A DNA stretch of 64,000 nt from Virgibacillus salexigens (GCF_014905415.1 NZ_BNEO01000001.1:62001-126000), one strand, 5' to 3'; positions 34,810 through 46,589 are shown, counted from the first letter of the stretch. Notes: generated by a model from the sequence alone, not told the origin. Made by a program: numbers and translations.

Positions 34810-35373
34810 CTACTCAATATTTCGAAGAACTCTCAATGCATTGCTCCAAGAAATGACTTGGTCAATTACTTTGTTGACAGACTCCTCTTGAAAGGATTCA
34901 GGTTTAAAATCACTAAAATTTTTAAAGTCAGTAAATAGTGATAATGCGACTTGAGCACGCACGTCGGCAACCATAAGTTCACCCATGATAAGCCGTAAGT
35001 TCTCGACTGCACGAGTACCTCCATTGGCACCATATCCTACAAAACCAGCAGCTTTATTGTTCCACTCCTTATATAAATAATCAATAGCATTCTTAAGAGC
35101 GCCGGATGTTGCATGGTTATACTCGGGAGTAACGAAAACATAGCCATCAAAAGAAGTAATCTTCTTAGACCAATTTTTTGTATGAGACTTGGTATACTGC
35201 TCGGATGCTGCTCCCATGGGCTCGTCGAGCAATGGTAAGTCATACTCTGCAATATCCACAATCTCGAACTCGGCATCACTGCGTCTATTTGCTATTTCAT
35301 GTACCCAACGTGCTACTGCCTCCCCATTGCGACCCGGACGCGTACTCCCAATAATAATTGCTATCTTAATCAT
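34810..35373 (-). CDS. NADPH-dependent FMN reductase
   Basis: 187 aa flavodoxin-like fold. The FMN phosphate loop is IIGSTRPGRNGEAVARWV at residues 6-23, and the second FMN segment TPEYNHATSGALKNAIDYLY is near 87-106, with FVGYGANGGTRAVENLR after it. The pattern places it with chromate/azo/quinone reductases of the YieF/ArsH-like NADPH:FMN oxidoreductase group. Probable role: reduction of quinones, nitro or azo compounds. Ribosome site GGAGGAG. It may be read with the ABM gene as a small oxidative-stress unit, but that gene lies upstream with its own gap. Confidence 0.85.
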   Translation of the reverse strand: MIKIAIIIGSTRPGRNGEAVARWVHEIANRRSDAEFEIVDIAEYDLPLLDEPMGAASEQYTKSHTKNWSKKITSFDGYVFVTPEYNHATSGALKNAIDYLYKEWNNKAAGFVGYGANGGTRAVENLRLIMGELMVADVRAQVALSLFTDFKNFSDFKPESFQEESVNKVIDQVISWSNALRVLRNIE

Positions 35374-35497
35374 GTTTTACTCCTCCAATAAAAATATATA
35401 CTTTCTATCCAGGGGAACTTTTAACTTTGTTGCTTTTAAACAAAATTGTTTTTTGAAATAAGCATTGTATTATTGATAAAGAGCTACTTTTTTGTCT

Positions 35498-35836
35498 TCA
35501 TGTTTTCTCGATCACTCGTGTAACTTGAAAGGTATCGACCTCTACAGTCCTGGCCCCACAGCGCTTAATAACTTCAGCGATGGATGCTTTGGCTATATCA
35601 AAACCAGTTGCTGGAGAGCTACTCTCCCAAGCTTCCTTTGACAACCATTGCCCATAGTTCACCACCCGACTTCCATTTTCACTTGCATGAAAGCTTGCTG
35701 AAACAAATCCAGTGAAATGGGTAAAGTGTTGTTCGACTTGATCAGCAATTCCATCAATCAATGCTTGTTGATATGTTGGGTCGACCTCGAACTCTACCAT
35801 TACCGTAAAAAATTCGTTCTCTTTTATTCTCGGCAT
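35498..35836 (-). CDS. ABM-domain monooxygenase-like protein
   Basis: 112 aa, ferredoxin-like dimeric alpha/beta barrel. FFTVMVEFEVDPTYQQALID is the first strand-helix unit and HFTHFTGFVSASFHASENGS plus RVVNYGQWLSKEAWESS the centre. Members include small quinol monooxygenases and heme-degrading proteins. The start is placed at 35836 after AGGAGG. Gene context: a TetR gene lies upstream in the same direction, with an operator-like site at 36014-36025 in between. That suggests a TetR-controlled response to a reactive compound. Confidence 0.78.
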   Translation of the reverse strand: MPRIKENEFFTVMVEFEVDPTYQQALIDGIADQVEQHFTHFTGFVSASFHASENGSRVVNYGQWLSKEAWESSSPATGFDIAKASIAEVIKRCGARTVEVDTFQVTRVIEKT

Positions 35837-36013
35837 ATTAATTAACCTCCTCAAATTAAATAACAACTTTGTCTGGTAACGCGACTTTACTACAATAAGT
35901 GATTGCCATCTCCAAACTGATCACATAAAACCATAAAATACTTCCAACTAAACGGTCAGGGTGCACGATGACAAGAATAAGTATTTGATTAGTAACCATA
36001 CCCACCTTTGATC

Positions 36014-36025
36014 GTCACTACTGAC
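36014..36025. promoter_or_regulatory. Operator-like site, second copy, between the TetR and ABM genes
   Basis: GTCACTACTGAC, one base away from the perfect palindrome at 36665-36676. It lies just downstream of the TetR gene and upstream of the ABM gene. Confidence 0.45.
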
Positions 36026-36047
36026 TGACATATTTTTCAAAAAATGA

Positions 36048-36638
36048 CTAGGGGGTTAAACCCCTAGTAAATATCGAGACACTTTCTTCGATAAAGGTTT
36101 CAATAGGAATAACTTCTAGTATTGGGTCCTTATTGATTCGTCCCATAGCTGCACCATAATTCATGTATAGAAATGCAACAGCCTGCCTTTTAGGATCCGT
36201 TTTAATAACTTTTCCCTTTTCACACATTTCTCTGAAGTATTCAGTTAAGAACTCCTTTAACTGTTGAGGATGCTTATGAGTAGCCTCCTGAAATCCAGGA
36301 AGATCTTTATGTCCCCTTGCACTAATTTGAATCATTTTTCGATTCTGATACATGATCCTGTGATACGTTTGGCTTATCATTAGTAAGTCTGCATGAAGAT
36401 CCCATTTTATGTTCTCATCAAAGAGATCTTTCATCCTTCCTGCATAATGATAACGTTGAAAGGCTGTCTCTAACAGATTTTGTTTGCTTTTAAAGTGCCT
36501 AAACAGCGTTTTTTCACTAAACCCGGCTTTTGTTGCAATTTCTTCAGTCGATACGCCATTGTATCCTCTATCTGCCATAAGATCTATAGCAACGTTCATG
36601 ATTTTATCAGAAGTAGCCTGTTTTCTACTTGAAGTCAT
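36048..36638 (-). CDS. TetR-family repressor
   Basis: 196 aa. The N-terminal helix-turn-helix is at residues 8-55 (MADRGYNGVSTEEIATKAGF then SEKTLFRHFKSKQNLLE). The C-terminal ligand domain is of the TetR_C_8-like length, with FREMCEKGKVIKTDPKRQAV near 150. Ribosome site GAGGTTATT before ATG. The perfect palindrome GTCAGTACTGAC lies 27 nt upstream of its start, and a near-copy lies in front of the ABM gene. It probably represses both genes; the ligand is unknown. Confidence 0.85.
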   Translation of the reverse strand: MTSSRKQATSDKIMNVAIDLMADRGYNGVSTEEIATKAGFSEKTLFRHFKSKQNLLETAFQRYHYAGRMKDLFDENIKWDLHADLLMISQTYHRIMYQNRKMIQISARGHKDLPGFQEATHKHPQQLKEFLTEYFREMCEKGKVIKTDPKRQAVAFLYMNYGAAMGRINKDPILEVIPIETFIEESVSIFTRGLTP

Positions 36639-36664
36639 TCAAATAACCTCTATTCTTTTTAACT

Positions 36665-36676
36665 GTCAGTACTGAC
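36665..36676. promoter_or_regulatory. Palindromic operator upstream of the TetR gene
   Basis: GTCAGTACTGAC, perfect 12-bp palindrome within CTGTCAGTACTGACTG, 27 nt from the TetR start. Probable autoregulatory site. Confidence 0.55.
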
Positions 36677-36747
36677 TGTAACAAATATAAAAGATTATCT
36701 GTTTGTTGTCAAGTTCAATTCTAAAATTTTTTTTGATACCTTGCTTA

Positions 36748-36812
36748 TTCCATTAAATGGCCCTATAACAGAAGGACGCGTTATTCGATAAACGCGCCCG
36801 TTAATGAAATAA
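36748..36812. repeat. Dispersed island repeat, copy 8
   Basis: ATTAAATGGCCC, then GACGCGTTATTCGATAAACG followed by CGCCCG. ACGCGTT and AACGCG(C) form the terminal stem. Confidence 0.65.
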
Positions 36813-36839
36813 GCCAGCTAAAAAAACAGAGTTAATAAT

Positions 36840-37259
36840 TTATTGGACATAAGACCTGTTCATTAATACTATTCGCCAACCGTCGGGATCTTCTATTGTA
36901 ATCCCTTGTTCCTTCCAGTATCCATTCTCCGGTTTAACCTCTGTATATCCCATTTTCCTTAACCGTTCTGATACTTTATTGATTTCATTTTTACTAGTTA
37001 TATAAAATACTAAGAGATTATCTTTTGTTGGGGCAGGGCAAGGACTACCATCAATATGGCGGGTAAATTCTAAATGATAATCAACATCTGGCAATCCAAA
37101 TATGACTCCTTCATAACCCCTATGCCCTTTAAATTGTTGAATTTGTTTAAGTCCTAAGCCATATTGATAAAAATTTATGATTTCTTCAAATTTATCAGTA
37201 GGTCTAGCTATTCTTACCTGTGCTGCAGTGAATTCCTTAAATTCCAAATTTAAAACCAA
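36840..37259 (-). CDS. VOC/glyoxalase-fold protein
   Basis: 139 aa VOC protein: AQVRIARPTDKFEEIINFYQ with YGLGLKQI at the start, EGVIFGLPDVDYHLEFTRHI in the centre carrying the first metal glutamate (HLEF), and GYWKEQGITIEDPDGWRIVL at the end. DPDG is the usual closing motif of such proteins. The start is uncertain: TTG at 37259 has the site AAAGG too close, and an in-frame TTG 12 nt later is possible. No operon partner. Confidence 0.75.
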   Translation of the reverse strand: MVLNLEFKEFTAAQVRIARPTDKFEEIINFYQYGLGLKQIQQFKGHRGYEGVIFGLPDVDYHLEFTRHIDGSPCPAPTKDNLLVFYITSKNEINKVSERLRKMGYTEVKPENGYWKEQGITIEDPDGWRIVLMNRSYVQ

Positions 37260-37299
37260 CCTTTCTTAATAGAACTTTTAAACTTTAAATTGCTTTCTT

Positions 37300-37365
37300 G
37301 TTCAACAAAATGGTCCAATTCCCGCACAGAGGTGGTTAATCAACAACTGCACCCGTTAGTTGAGG
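37300..37365. repeat. Dispersed island repeat, copy 9
   Basis: TCAACAAAATGGTCC, then CAACTGCACCCGTTAGTTG. Less well preserved than copies 6 and 8. Confidence 0.5.
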
Positions 37366-37400
37366 GGGTTGATATACAACATGAATCATATTTTCTAATA

Positions 37401-37772
37401 TTACTGTTGCTTTTCCTGTAACTGAACAGTAAATGGTTTTGACTCATAGGACTTAGCAACCTTCTCAAAGGTTTGTTGTATATCCTTTTTTGTGGCCTTT
37501 CCTTTATTTTCAGTTTCCGAGATTACCACAATATACTTTATCCTTTTTTCATAGTCTTGACTCATGATTAAACCAGTTGAGCTATAACCTTTAGATTCCA
37601 ATTTTTCAGCAACCTTTTCTCCAAATTCAGATTGAGTTATATCTACACTTTTAACTTCTGTAGAGTCATTTGCATTCACTTGACTCTGCGGCTTCCCATT
37701 ATTATTCATAAAGTTGAATATGACTACAAGAATTGAACTAACTGTCAGAACTCCAAGAAGAATTCTTTTCAT
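37401..37772 (-). CDS. Hypothetical membrane-anchored or secreted protein
   Basis: 123 aa. An uncleaved signal or anchor is at residues 3-22 (RILLGVLTVSSILVVIFNFM); there is no lipobox cysteine. The rest is a charged extracytoplasmic domain with alternating strands and helices (FGEKVAEKLESKGYSSTGLI, KKDIQQTFEKVAKSY). I do not recognise the family. The ribosome site is weak (AAGAGTG). Codon use looks normal for the region, so it is probably a real gene of unknown function. Confidence 0.6.
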   Translation of the reverse strand: MKRILLGVLTVSSILVVIFNFMNNNGKPQSQVNANDSTEVKSVDITQSEFGEKVAEKLESKGYSSTGLIMSQDYEKRIKYIVVISETENKGKATKKDIQQTFEKVAKSYESKPFTVQLQEKQQ

Positions 37773-37879
37773 TCAAACACTCTTATTTCATTATAGTATA
37801 TCCAAGAGTTTTTATTGAGAAGTAAAAGAGAGCACGGTGGTTAAGTAAGGTATAGGCAGGGTTAAATCTATAATGAAAA

Positions 37880-37917
37880 TAAGCGCTAATCCTTATTAAA
37901 GAAAAGCGCCCGGTAAA
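37880..37917. repeat. Dispersed island repeat, copy 10 (half)
   Basis: AAGCGCTAATCCTTATTAAA then GAAAAGCGCCCG. Pairs AAGCGC with GCGC(CC)-type ends, as in copy 5. Confidence 0.6.
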
Positions 37918-37946
37918 CGAATAACTGTAAAGCTAATGAAGCTTTT

Positions 37947-38435
37947 TTAAAAGCTGCGTTTCCCTGCCCAGGCTCCTTGCATTTTACTGAGGAATACAAT
38001 TTGCCCAATATGATATGCGTTGTGCATTGCTAAACTCTTCAGTTCAAGCACTAATGGATTATCATCAGGAATCGGTCTATACAAATCTTCTAGTTCTGAT
38101 TTTGCTAGTATTTTTTCAAGTTCACGATGAACAGAAAAGTATTCTTGTTTTGTTTCCTTCCAATTTTGAAAGGTCTCAGTTGGTAATCGATATGTAGCGT
38201 CATTATTTTCTGCCTTTGGTTCATTTGCTGTTTCACCAAGAAAGCGTAACAGAATTCTCTTTTCATAGAAAAGTAAATGACAAACTAATTCCCAAATGCA
38301 ATGTTCCCCCTCAACTGGTGTCCAAATTGCCTGTTCCAAAGTAATATTCTCTAGTACTTTTTCAAGCGGTGGAAACCAGTCTTCTTTATCTAAGCAGCTT
38401 GCCCATTGTTTTAACAAAAGTGTCCTTACATCCAT
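37947..38435 (-). CDS. DinB-family protein (second copy in the block)
   Basis: 162 aa DinB/YfiT-type bundle. EGEHCIWELVCHLLFYEKRI contains the first expected metal histidine and LAMHNAYHIGQIVFLSKMQ the HNAYHxGQ motif with the two others, the best-known mark of the superfamily. It is not a close paralogue of the DinB gene at 34060-34566. Ribosome site GGAGGGAA. Substrate unknown. Confidence 0.82.
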   Translation of the reverse strand: MDVRTLLLKQWASCLDKEDWFPPLEKVLENITLEQAIWTPVEGEHCIWELVCHLLFYEKRILLRFLGETANEPKAENNDATYRLPTETFQNWKETKQEYFSVHRELEKILAKSELEDLYRPIPDDNPLVLELKSLAMHNAYHIGQIVFLSKMQGAWAGKRSF

Positions 38436-38511
38436 TTTCTATTCCCTCCAATGCGGCGTATTGTTTTGGTACAACTTACAATTTCGAGATGAACCATCTG
38501 ATTACCTCCCT

Positions 38512-38569
38512 TACTCAACAATCTGCTCCTAATATGGCATACGCTTGTTCTGGAATTGCACCCGATTGC
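38512..38569. repeat. Dispersed island repeat, copy 11
   Basis: ACTCAACAATCTGCTCC, spacer, TTGTTCTGGAATTGCACCC. It abuts the small ORF at 38570. Confidence 0.6.
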
Positions 38570-38737
38570 TTATTTTTTTGTGTTTGAAATCCTTAGCCTT
38601 TTCTGCAAGTATATCACGGCAAAAGCAATGGCAAGGATGTACAATACCCCATCTATAATTCTAATCGTTACTGTGTATTCAAAAAATGTCCCAGCCAAGA
38701 ATTGCAGTACACCAATAGCAACTAAGTCAATTATCAT
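38570..38737 (-). CDS. Small 55-residue two-helix membrane protein
   Basis: ATG at 38737 to TAA at 38570. Two hydrophobic stretches, IIDLVAIGVLQFLAGTFFEY and IDGVLYILAIAFAVIYL, with a basic tail QKRLRISNTKK, look like a small integral membrane protein. GGGTG lies immediately upstream, so the ribosome site is poor. Family not recognised. The frame is uninterrupted and of plausible composition, so I regard it as a probable gene. Confidence 0.5.
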   Translation of the reverse strand: MIIDLVAIGVLQFLAGTFFEYTVTIRIIDGVLYILAIAFAVIYLQKRLRISNTKK

Positions 38738-38786
38738 CACCCATTTATAAAACTTGTAACTAATAATAATCCCCCCGTCTTCCGCG

Positions 38787-38845
38787 AAAGGGTCCTTATA
38801 TGAATATTGGCGCGATGCTTATTAGTTAATCGCGCCCGATTGTTT
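38787..38845. repeat. Dispersed island repeat, copy 12
   Basis: AAAGGGTCC, then TTGGCGCGATGCTTATTAGT plus TAATCGCGCCCG. GGCGCGAT and ATCGCGCC pair perfectly over 8 bp. Confidence 0.65.
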
Positions 38846-38903
38846 AAAAGTAAAAACAAATTTTTTAAAGTCATATACTTAGAGTTGATTTGATAACTTT
38901 GTT

Positions 38904-39569
38904 TTAATCATCTTTTGTTGCTTTCTCATAAATCCTTCCATCGGTATCCGTAATAATAATCTCAGACTGCACTCGATTTAGTCCAATGGCAATGACAGGG
39001 TTCGCTTCAACTGAGTTATTATAAAATGTTCTTATTTTTATTTCAGTTGTGTTTCCGTATTCCTCGACATCTAGAACTTCTATGTTGTTACCTGCCATTT
39101 CTTCACCTAAAGATAAAATAACAGCTTTATTTCCCTCTGAAATAGTAAAGGTTTCGTATCCTTGAATAGTTGTATCTGTCTGAAGTTGCTCCGTATATGA
39201 ACCAAAATCATCTCCACCAGAATATTGTGTTTTTTTCACTATCCAGTAATCAACTTGATTGAAATAGATCAATGCACTATACGAAATTATAAACAAAATG
39301 ACAATGGTATATATTAACTTTTTCCCTAATGAACATTGGCCAAACAAAGCTAATACAATTGAAATTGCCAGAATTCCTAAACTTAATACTCCAAAGGGCA
39401 TACCTTCAAATCCACCTATTACAGTAAGACTTCCAATTAAAGATAGACCTCCAATTATCGCAACCACTAAAACCCTTTTCTTATTATCCATTGCTTTTAC
39501 AAAAAGATAAGTAAGTGCATAGATTGCAAGGCCTATTAACAACCCTATTAAAAACATATATACAAACAA
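38904..39569 (-). CDS. Hypothetical membrane protein with outer C-terminal domain
   Basis: About 221 aa. Four hydrophobic helices fill residues 1-120 (MFLIGLLIGLAIYALTYLFV, VLVVAIIGGLSLIGSLTVIG, FGVLSLGILAISIVLALFGQ, IYTIVILFIISYSALIYF). A soluble domain of about 100 residues follows, with YETFTISEGNKAVILSLGEE and SEIIITDTDGRIYEKATKDD. Family not recognised. Start TTG at 39569 is proposed from the site GGTGGTGGG; a longer frame and an ATG at 39557 are alternatives. Confidence 0.6.
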   Translation of the reverse strand: MFVYMFLIGLLIGLAIYALTYLFVKAMDNKKRVLVVAIIGGLSLIGSLTVIGGFEGMPFGVLSLGILAISIVLALFGQCSLGKKLIYTIVILFIISYSALIYFNQVDYWIVKKTQYSGGDDFGSYTEQLQTDTTIQGYETFTISEGNKAVILSLGEEMAGNNIEVLDVEEYGNTTEIKIRTFYNNSVEANPVIAIGLNRVQSEIIITDTDGRIYEKATKDD

Positions 39570-39636
39570 ATTCCCACCACCTTTTATTTTTCCGAGCAAC
39601 TCTTATGTAAACTACAACATATCAAAAGCAAGTATT

Positions 39637-39665
39637 GTGCCACGATCTGGCCCGTTTGTTGTATT
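39637..39665. repeat. Dispersed island repeat, copy 13 (truncated)
   Basis: TGTGCCACGATCTGGCCCG, the 5' half of the consensus only, 140 nt from the right sufB-tail repeat. Confidence 0.5.
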
Positions 39666-39804
39666 GTCACATCCCATATTGTCAATGTCCTTGTATTAAA
39701 ATTTTTTATAAATTATCAGAGTTTATTTCAAAAGCAACATCTGTAACATGATCTAAGAAAATCTACAGGGCATAAATCGGGCACAAACATATATCCCATT
39801 ATAA

Positions 39805-39844
39805 AAAACCCTTGCCACAATATTGCTGTGACAAGGGTTTTATC
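39805..39844 (-). terminator. Terminator of the suf operon
   Basis: On the minus strand AAAACCCTTGTCACA pairs with TGTGGCAAGGGTTTT (one mismatch pair) and runs into T residues, directly after the sufB stop. Confidence 0.88.
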
Positions 39845-39880
39845 TGTTTTAACCGATGGAACCTTCCATTTCGAATTTGA
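39805..39880 (-). repeat. Right copy of the sufB-tail/terminator direct repeat
   Basis: 76 bp matching 21765-21841 in the same orientation. It contains the real 3' end of sufB (from 39849) and the suf operon terminator. See the left copy. Confidence 0.9.
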
Positions 39881-41246
39881 TCAGACGGTTCATTTCGACT
39901 GCATATTCCATTGGAAGTTCTTTTGTAAATGGCTCAATGAAGCCCATTACAATCATTTCAGTCGCTTCTTCTTCTGATAAGCCACGGCTCATCAAGTAGA
40001 AAAGCTGTTCTTCTGAGACTTTAGATACTTTTGCTTCGTGTTCTAATGAAATATTGTCATTGTTAATTTCATTATATGGGATCGTATCTGAAGTTGACTC
40101 GTTATCCATAATCAAGGTATCACATTCAATGTTGGAACGGGCACCAGTTGCTTTTCTTCCAAAGTGAACCAGACCACGATAAGAAACTTTTCCACCATGT
40201 TTCGAGATAGATTTGGAAACAATCGAAGAAGAAGTGTTTGGTGCTAAGTGATGCATTTTTGCACCAGCATCTTGTAATTGACCTTTACCAGCCAATGCAA
40301 TGGAAAGTGTCATTCCGCGAGCACCTTCTCCTTTTAGCAGAACAGCTGGGTATTTCATTGTTAATTTGGAACCAATGTTTCCGTCAATCCATTCCATCGT
40401 TGCATTCGCATCACAAGTTGCACGTTTTGTAACTAAGTTATACACATTATTTGCCCAGTTTTGGATGGTTGTATAGCGGCAGTATGCATCTTTCTTAACG
40501 AAGATCTCAACCACAGCACTATGCAATGAATTTGTTGTATAAACAGGAGCTGTACAACCTTCAACATAATGCACGGATGCACCTTCATCAACAATAATTA
40601 ATGTTCGTTCAAACTGTCCCATATTTTCCGAATTAATACGGAAATAGGCTTGTAATGGTGTTGAAGTCTGTACCCCTTTTGGAACATAGATAAATGAGCC
40701 ACCTGACCAAACAGCAGAATTTAATGCTGCAAATTTATTATCGGTTGCAGGAATTACTTTACCAAAATATTCTTTAAAGAGTTCTTCATTTTCTTTTAAT
40801 GCTGTATCTGTATCTTTAAAGACAATACCAAGCTCTTCAAGATCTTCTTTTAAGCTGTGATAAACAACTTCAGATTCATACTGAGCAGATACGCCTGCCA
40901 AGTATTTTTGTTCTGCTTCTGGAATACCTAATTTATCAAATGTCTGTTTAATCTCATCAGGTACTTCATCCCACGTTCTTCCTTGTCGTTCAGATGGTTT
41001 TACATAATATACAATCTCATCAAAATTCAACTCAGATAGATCACCACCCCATTGTGGCATTGGACGCTCGTAAAAATGCTCTAGTGCTTTCAAACGGTAA
41101 TCAAGCATCCACTGTGGCTCTTCTTTCATTTTAGAAATCTCTTCAACTACTTCACGTGTTAGCCCTTTGCCTGAGCGAAAAACCGAAACGTCACGATCAT
41201 GAAATCCATATTTGTACTCTTCGATTTCTGGCATATTTTTTGCCAT
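39849..41246 (-). CDS. sufB: Fe-S cluster scaffold protein SufB
   Basis: 465 aa, the usual length of Firmicute SufB. Typical segments include [58 protein letters not shown] (cysteine region) and ALINDE-like [23 protein letters not shown] (split: [22 protein letters not shown]). SufBCD builds and hands over Fe-S clusters in the cytosol. Last gene of sufCDSUB, 52 nt after sufU. Its last eight codons and terminator are duplicated at 21765-21841. Confidence 0.97.
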   Translation of the reverse strand: MAKNMPEIEEYKYGFHDRDVSVFRSGKGLTREVVEEISKMKEEPQWMLDYRLKALEHFYERPMPQWGGDLSELNFDEIVYYVKPSERQGRTWDEVPDEIKQTFDKLGIPEAEQKYLAGVSAQYESEVVYHSLKEDLEELGIVFKDTDTALKENEELFKEYFGKVIPATDNKFAALNSAVWSGGSFIYVPKGVQTSTPLQAYFRINSENMGQFERTLIIVDEGASVHYVEGCTAPVYTTNSLHSAVVEIFVKKDAYCRYTTIQNWANNVYNLVTKRATCDANATMEWIDGNIGSKLTMKYPAVLLKGEGARGMTLSIALAGKGQLQDAGAKMHHLAPNTSSSIVSKSISKHGGKVSYRGLVHFGRKATGARSNIECDTLIMDNESTSDTIPYNEINNDNISLEHEAKVSKVSEEQLFYLMSRGLSEEEATEMIVMGFIEPFTKELPMEYAVEMNRLIKFEMEGSIG

Positions 41247-41297
41247 TCGTAAACCCTCCTTCAGGTATTGGTAGAAATCAACTATTAAACACTCACG

Positions 41298-44249
<2,952 letters not shown>

Positions 44250-44266
44250 ATTACCCCTCCTTACCA

Positions 44267-45052
44267 TTACGCATTTTGCTCGATAGTTTCGTCTTCAATA
44301 CCTAATTCTTCCTTAATCCATTCATAACCTTCCGATTCAAGGCGTTGTGCAAGTTCAGGACCACCCGACTTAACCACACGGCCTTGCATCATTACATGTA
44401 CTTTATCAGGCGTAATGTAGTTAAGTAAGCGTTGATAGTGGGTAATGATTAAGCAACCAAAGTTTTCATCACGTAGTTTATTGATTCCTTTAGATACAAC
44501 TTTTAAAGCGTCAATATCTAGTCCAGAATCAATTTCATCTAAAATCGCAATCTCTGGTTTCAATAGCATGAGCTGAAGGATTTCGTTACGTTTTTTCTCA
44601 CCGCCGGAGAATCCTTCATTTAAGTATCGTTGGGCCATGTTTTTATCAATTTCAAGATAGTCTAAGACATTATCCATTTCTTTAATGAAGTTCATTAGTG
44701 AAATTTCATTACCTTCACCACGACGAGCATTCATGGAAGAACGAAGGAAGTCTGAAGTTGTAACACCACTAATTTCACTTGGATATTGCATAGCTAAAAA
44801 TAAACCTGCACGTGCACGTTCATCAACTTCCATTTCCAATACATCTTCACCATCTAAAAGAACCGATCCTTCGGTAATTTCATACTTAGGATGCCCCATA
44901 ATTGCAGAAGCCAAGGTAGATTTCCCTGTACCATTTGGTCCCATTACTGCGTGGAATTCTCCACCTTTTATAGTAAGGTCTACACCTTTAAGTATCTCTT
45001 TATCTTCAATTGAGACATGTAAGTTTTTAATTTCTAATGTTGATCCTGCCAT
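44267..45052 (-). CDS. sufC: Fe-S assembly ATPase SufC
   Basis: 261 aa ABC-type ATPase: Walker A GPNGTGKSTLASAIMG, signature FSGGEKKRNEILQL, Walker B EIAILDEIDSGLDIDALKVV, and the switch histidine in GCLIITHYQRLL. First gene of the operon. It has a promoter at 45133-45161 and the ribosome site TTGGAGGTATC. Confidence 0.97.
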   Translation of the reverse strand: MAGSTLEIKNLHVSIEDKEILKGVDLTIKGGEFHAVMGPNGTGKSTLASAIMGHPKYEITEGSVLLDGEDVLEMEVDERARAGLFLAMQYPSEISGVTTSDFLRSSMNARRGEGNEISLMNFIKEMDNVLDYLEIDKNMAQRYLNEGFSGGEKKRNEILQLMLLKPEIAILDEIDSGLDIDALKVVSKGINKLRDENFGCLIITHYQRLLNYITPDKVHVMMQGRVVKSGGPELAQRLESEGYEWIKEELGIEDETIEQNA

Positions 45053-45132
45053 ATTGATACCTCCAAATACAAATAGTTTTATTGTTACTCTGTAAGGAAT
45101 GTAAGATTCATTCTCACTTTATTCTCATTACA

Positions 45133-45161
45133 ATCTTAAATCATTTCGAATTTATTATCAA
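45133..45161 (-). promoter_or_regulatory. Promoter of the suf operon
   Basis: Minus strand TTGATA, 17 nt, TAAGAT, about 80 nt upstream of sufC. No obvious iron or redox operator was recognised in the leader. Confidence 0.6.
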
Positions 45162-45242
45162 CTCTTTTAAACAGAGACCTTGAAGTATGGAAAATCCTTT
45201 GTTTATAGGATATCATGCCACCATGATAAAGTTCAAAATAAA

Positions 45243-45277
45243 AAGGTGCGAATACGCATTGTATTCGCACCTTTTTT
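45243..45277. terminator. Bidirectional terminator between sufC and the small ORF
   Basis: AAAAAGGTGCGAATACG, 4-nt loop, CGTATTCGCACCTTTTTT-type arms give a 14-bp stem flanked by A and T runs. Works for the minus-strand small ORF at 45306-45476. Confidence 0.9.
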
Positions 45278-45305
45278 CGTTATCATATATAGTTAATAAT
45301 TATTC

Positions 45306-45476
45306 TTCACTTTTTCATATGCCCTTCATATTCAGCAGCAAAATGCTTACACTTCTCATGCTCTTGTTGACGCTTTTTCTCAATTGCTAGGCGTTTATCT
45401 AATTTTCTTTCGTATTCAGCAAAACCAATGTGATGGGTTTGCTGCATTGCCTTTTCCATTTCTGAAGTGTAATTCA
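45306..45476 (-). CDS. Small 56-residue charged protein
   Basis: ATG at 45476 to TGA at 45306, directly followed by a terminator. Highly charged and helical (KAMQQTHHIGFAEYERKLDK, RLAIEKKRQQEHEKCKHFAA), with one cysteine and two adjacent histidines. No family recognised. The ribosome site is weak (GGAA at -9). The composition and the precise terminator support a real gene. The remaining 45477-45687 gap shows nothing. Confidence 0.5.
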
Positions 45477-45686
45477 TGTCTATTCCACTATTAATAGGGA
45501 ATCATCCTTTCTTGTTTTTGACACTAATAAGCGTATCACAAGTTTATTTCCCTAAACAAAGTGAATTAAAACGCATTTATCCATTTATATAATAAATTTT
45601 CCTCTATAACTTTGCTGAAAAAATTCTGTTCCGCTTTTTACGATCATATCCTTCATTATTCTCCCAATTACAAAATTGTTTAAAAA

Positions 45687-45720
45687 TTAAGGCTATCCCC
45701 TTAAAAAGAGATAGCCTTTG
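45687..45720 (-). terminator. Terminator of metNPQ
   Basis: AAGGCTATC and GATAGCCTT, perfect 9-bp stem with 12-nt loop, followed on the minus strand by AATTTTT. Confidence 0.8.
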
Positions 45721-45727
45721 TCCATCA

Positions 45728-46558
45728 TTATTTTTGATTCCCACTTACCGGTACAACTGCACCACCATATTCCTCTTCCATAAATTGCTGTATTTCATCT
45801 GAATGTAATACTTCCACTAGTTTATTTAATGCTTCATTATCTTTATTCTCTGCTTTCACTGCAACTACATTCACATATGGAGAATCTTCATCTTCTACCA
45901 TTAATGAATCCTCTAGCGGATTTAAGCCAGCCCCAATTGCATAGTTTGTATTAATCACAACTAATGCATTCTCATCTGATTCATAAAAATCAGGAAGCAT
46001 TGCTGGACCATAATCTGGCGAAAACTTCAGGTTCTTCGGATTTTCCGTAATATCATCAATGGTTGCTTCTGCTTTCTTTACATTTTCATCTAATTTTATT
46101 AAACCATTTTTCTCAAATAAAGATAGTACCCGGCCATGATCTGCTACGGCATTACTCATTACAACTTCTGTTCCTTCAGGAATAGCTTCTAAGCTAGAAA
46201 TCCCTTTCGAATAAACACCCATTGGCTCAATGTGAATCCCATCAATATAATCTAAATCATATCCTGTATCTTCAATTGTTTGTTCCAGATAAGGAATATG
46301 CTGAAAATAATTGGCATCAATTTCGCCATTTGCTAAGTCATCATTAGGAAGAACATAATCCTCATATTCTTCAATTTCAAGCGTAATTCCTTGTTCTTCA
46401 AGGATTGGCTTGGCTTGTTCAAGAATTTCTGCATGAGGAACGCTTGAAGCGCCTACTTTTATTGTATTTGGATCTGAAGAACCTTCTTCTCCTCCACATG
46501 CAGCTAAGATAATACCTAAACTAATAAAAAGTACGATTGAAGTAATTAGTTTTTTCAT
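45728..46558 (-). CDS. metQ: Methionine ABC transporter lipoprotein MetQ
   Basis: 276 aa NlpA/MetQ solute-binding lipoprotein. The lipobox is IILAACGGEE (Cys near residue 21). Family segments are VGASSVPHAEILEQ, DANYFQHIPYLEQ and ADHGRVLSLFEKNGLI. It binds D/L-methionine outside the membrane and delivers it to MetP. Last gene of the S-box operon, 31 nt after metP, with ribosome site GAGGAGCG. Confidence 0.95.
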   Translation of the reverse strand: MKKLITSIVLFISLGIILAACGGEEGSSDPNTIKVGASSVPHAEILEQAKPILEEQGITLEIEEYEDYVLPNDDLANGEIDANYFQHIPYLEQTIEDTGYDLDYIDGIHIEPMGVYSKGISSLEAIPEGTEVVMSNAVADHGRVLSLFEKNGLIKLDENVKKAEATIDDITENPKNLKFSPDYGPAMLPDFYESDENALVVINTNYAIGAGLNPLEDSLMVEDEDSPYVNVVAVKAENKDNEALNKLVEVLHSDEIQQFMEEEYGGAVVPVSGNQK

Positions 46559-46589
46559 TGTTTTCGCTCCTCTTGCTTGTCTTATTTTT

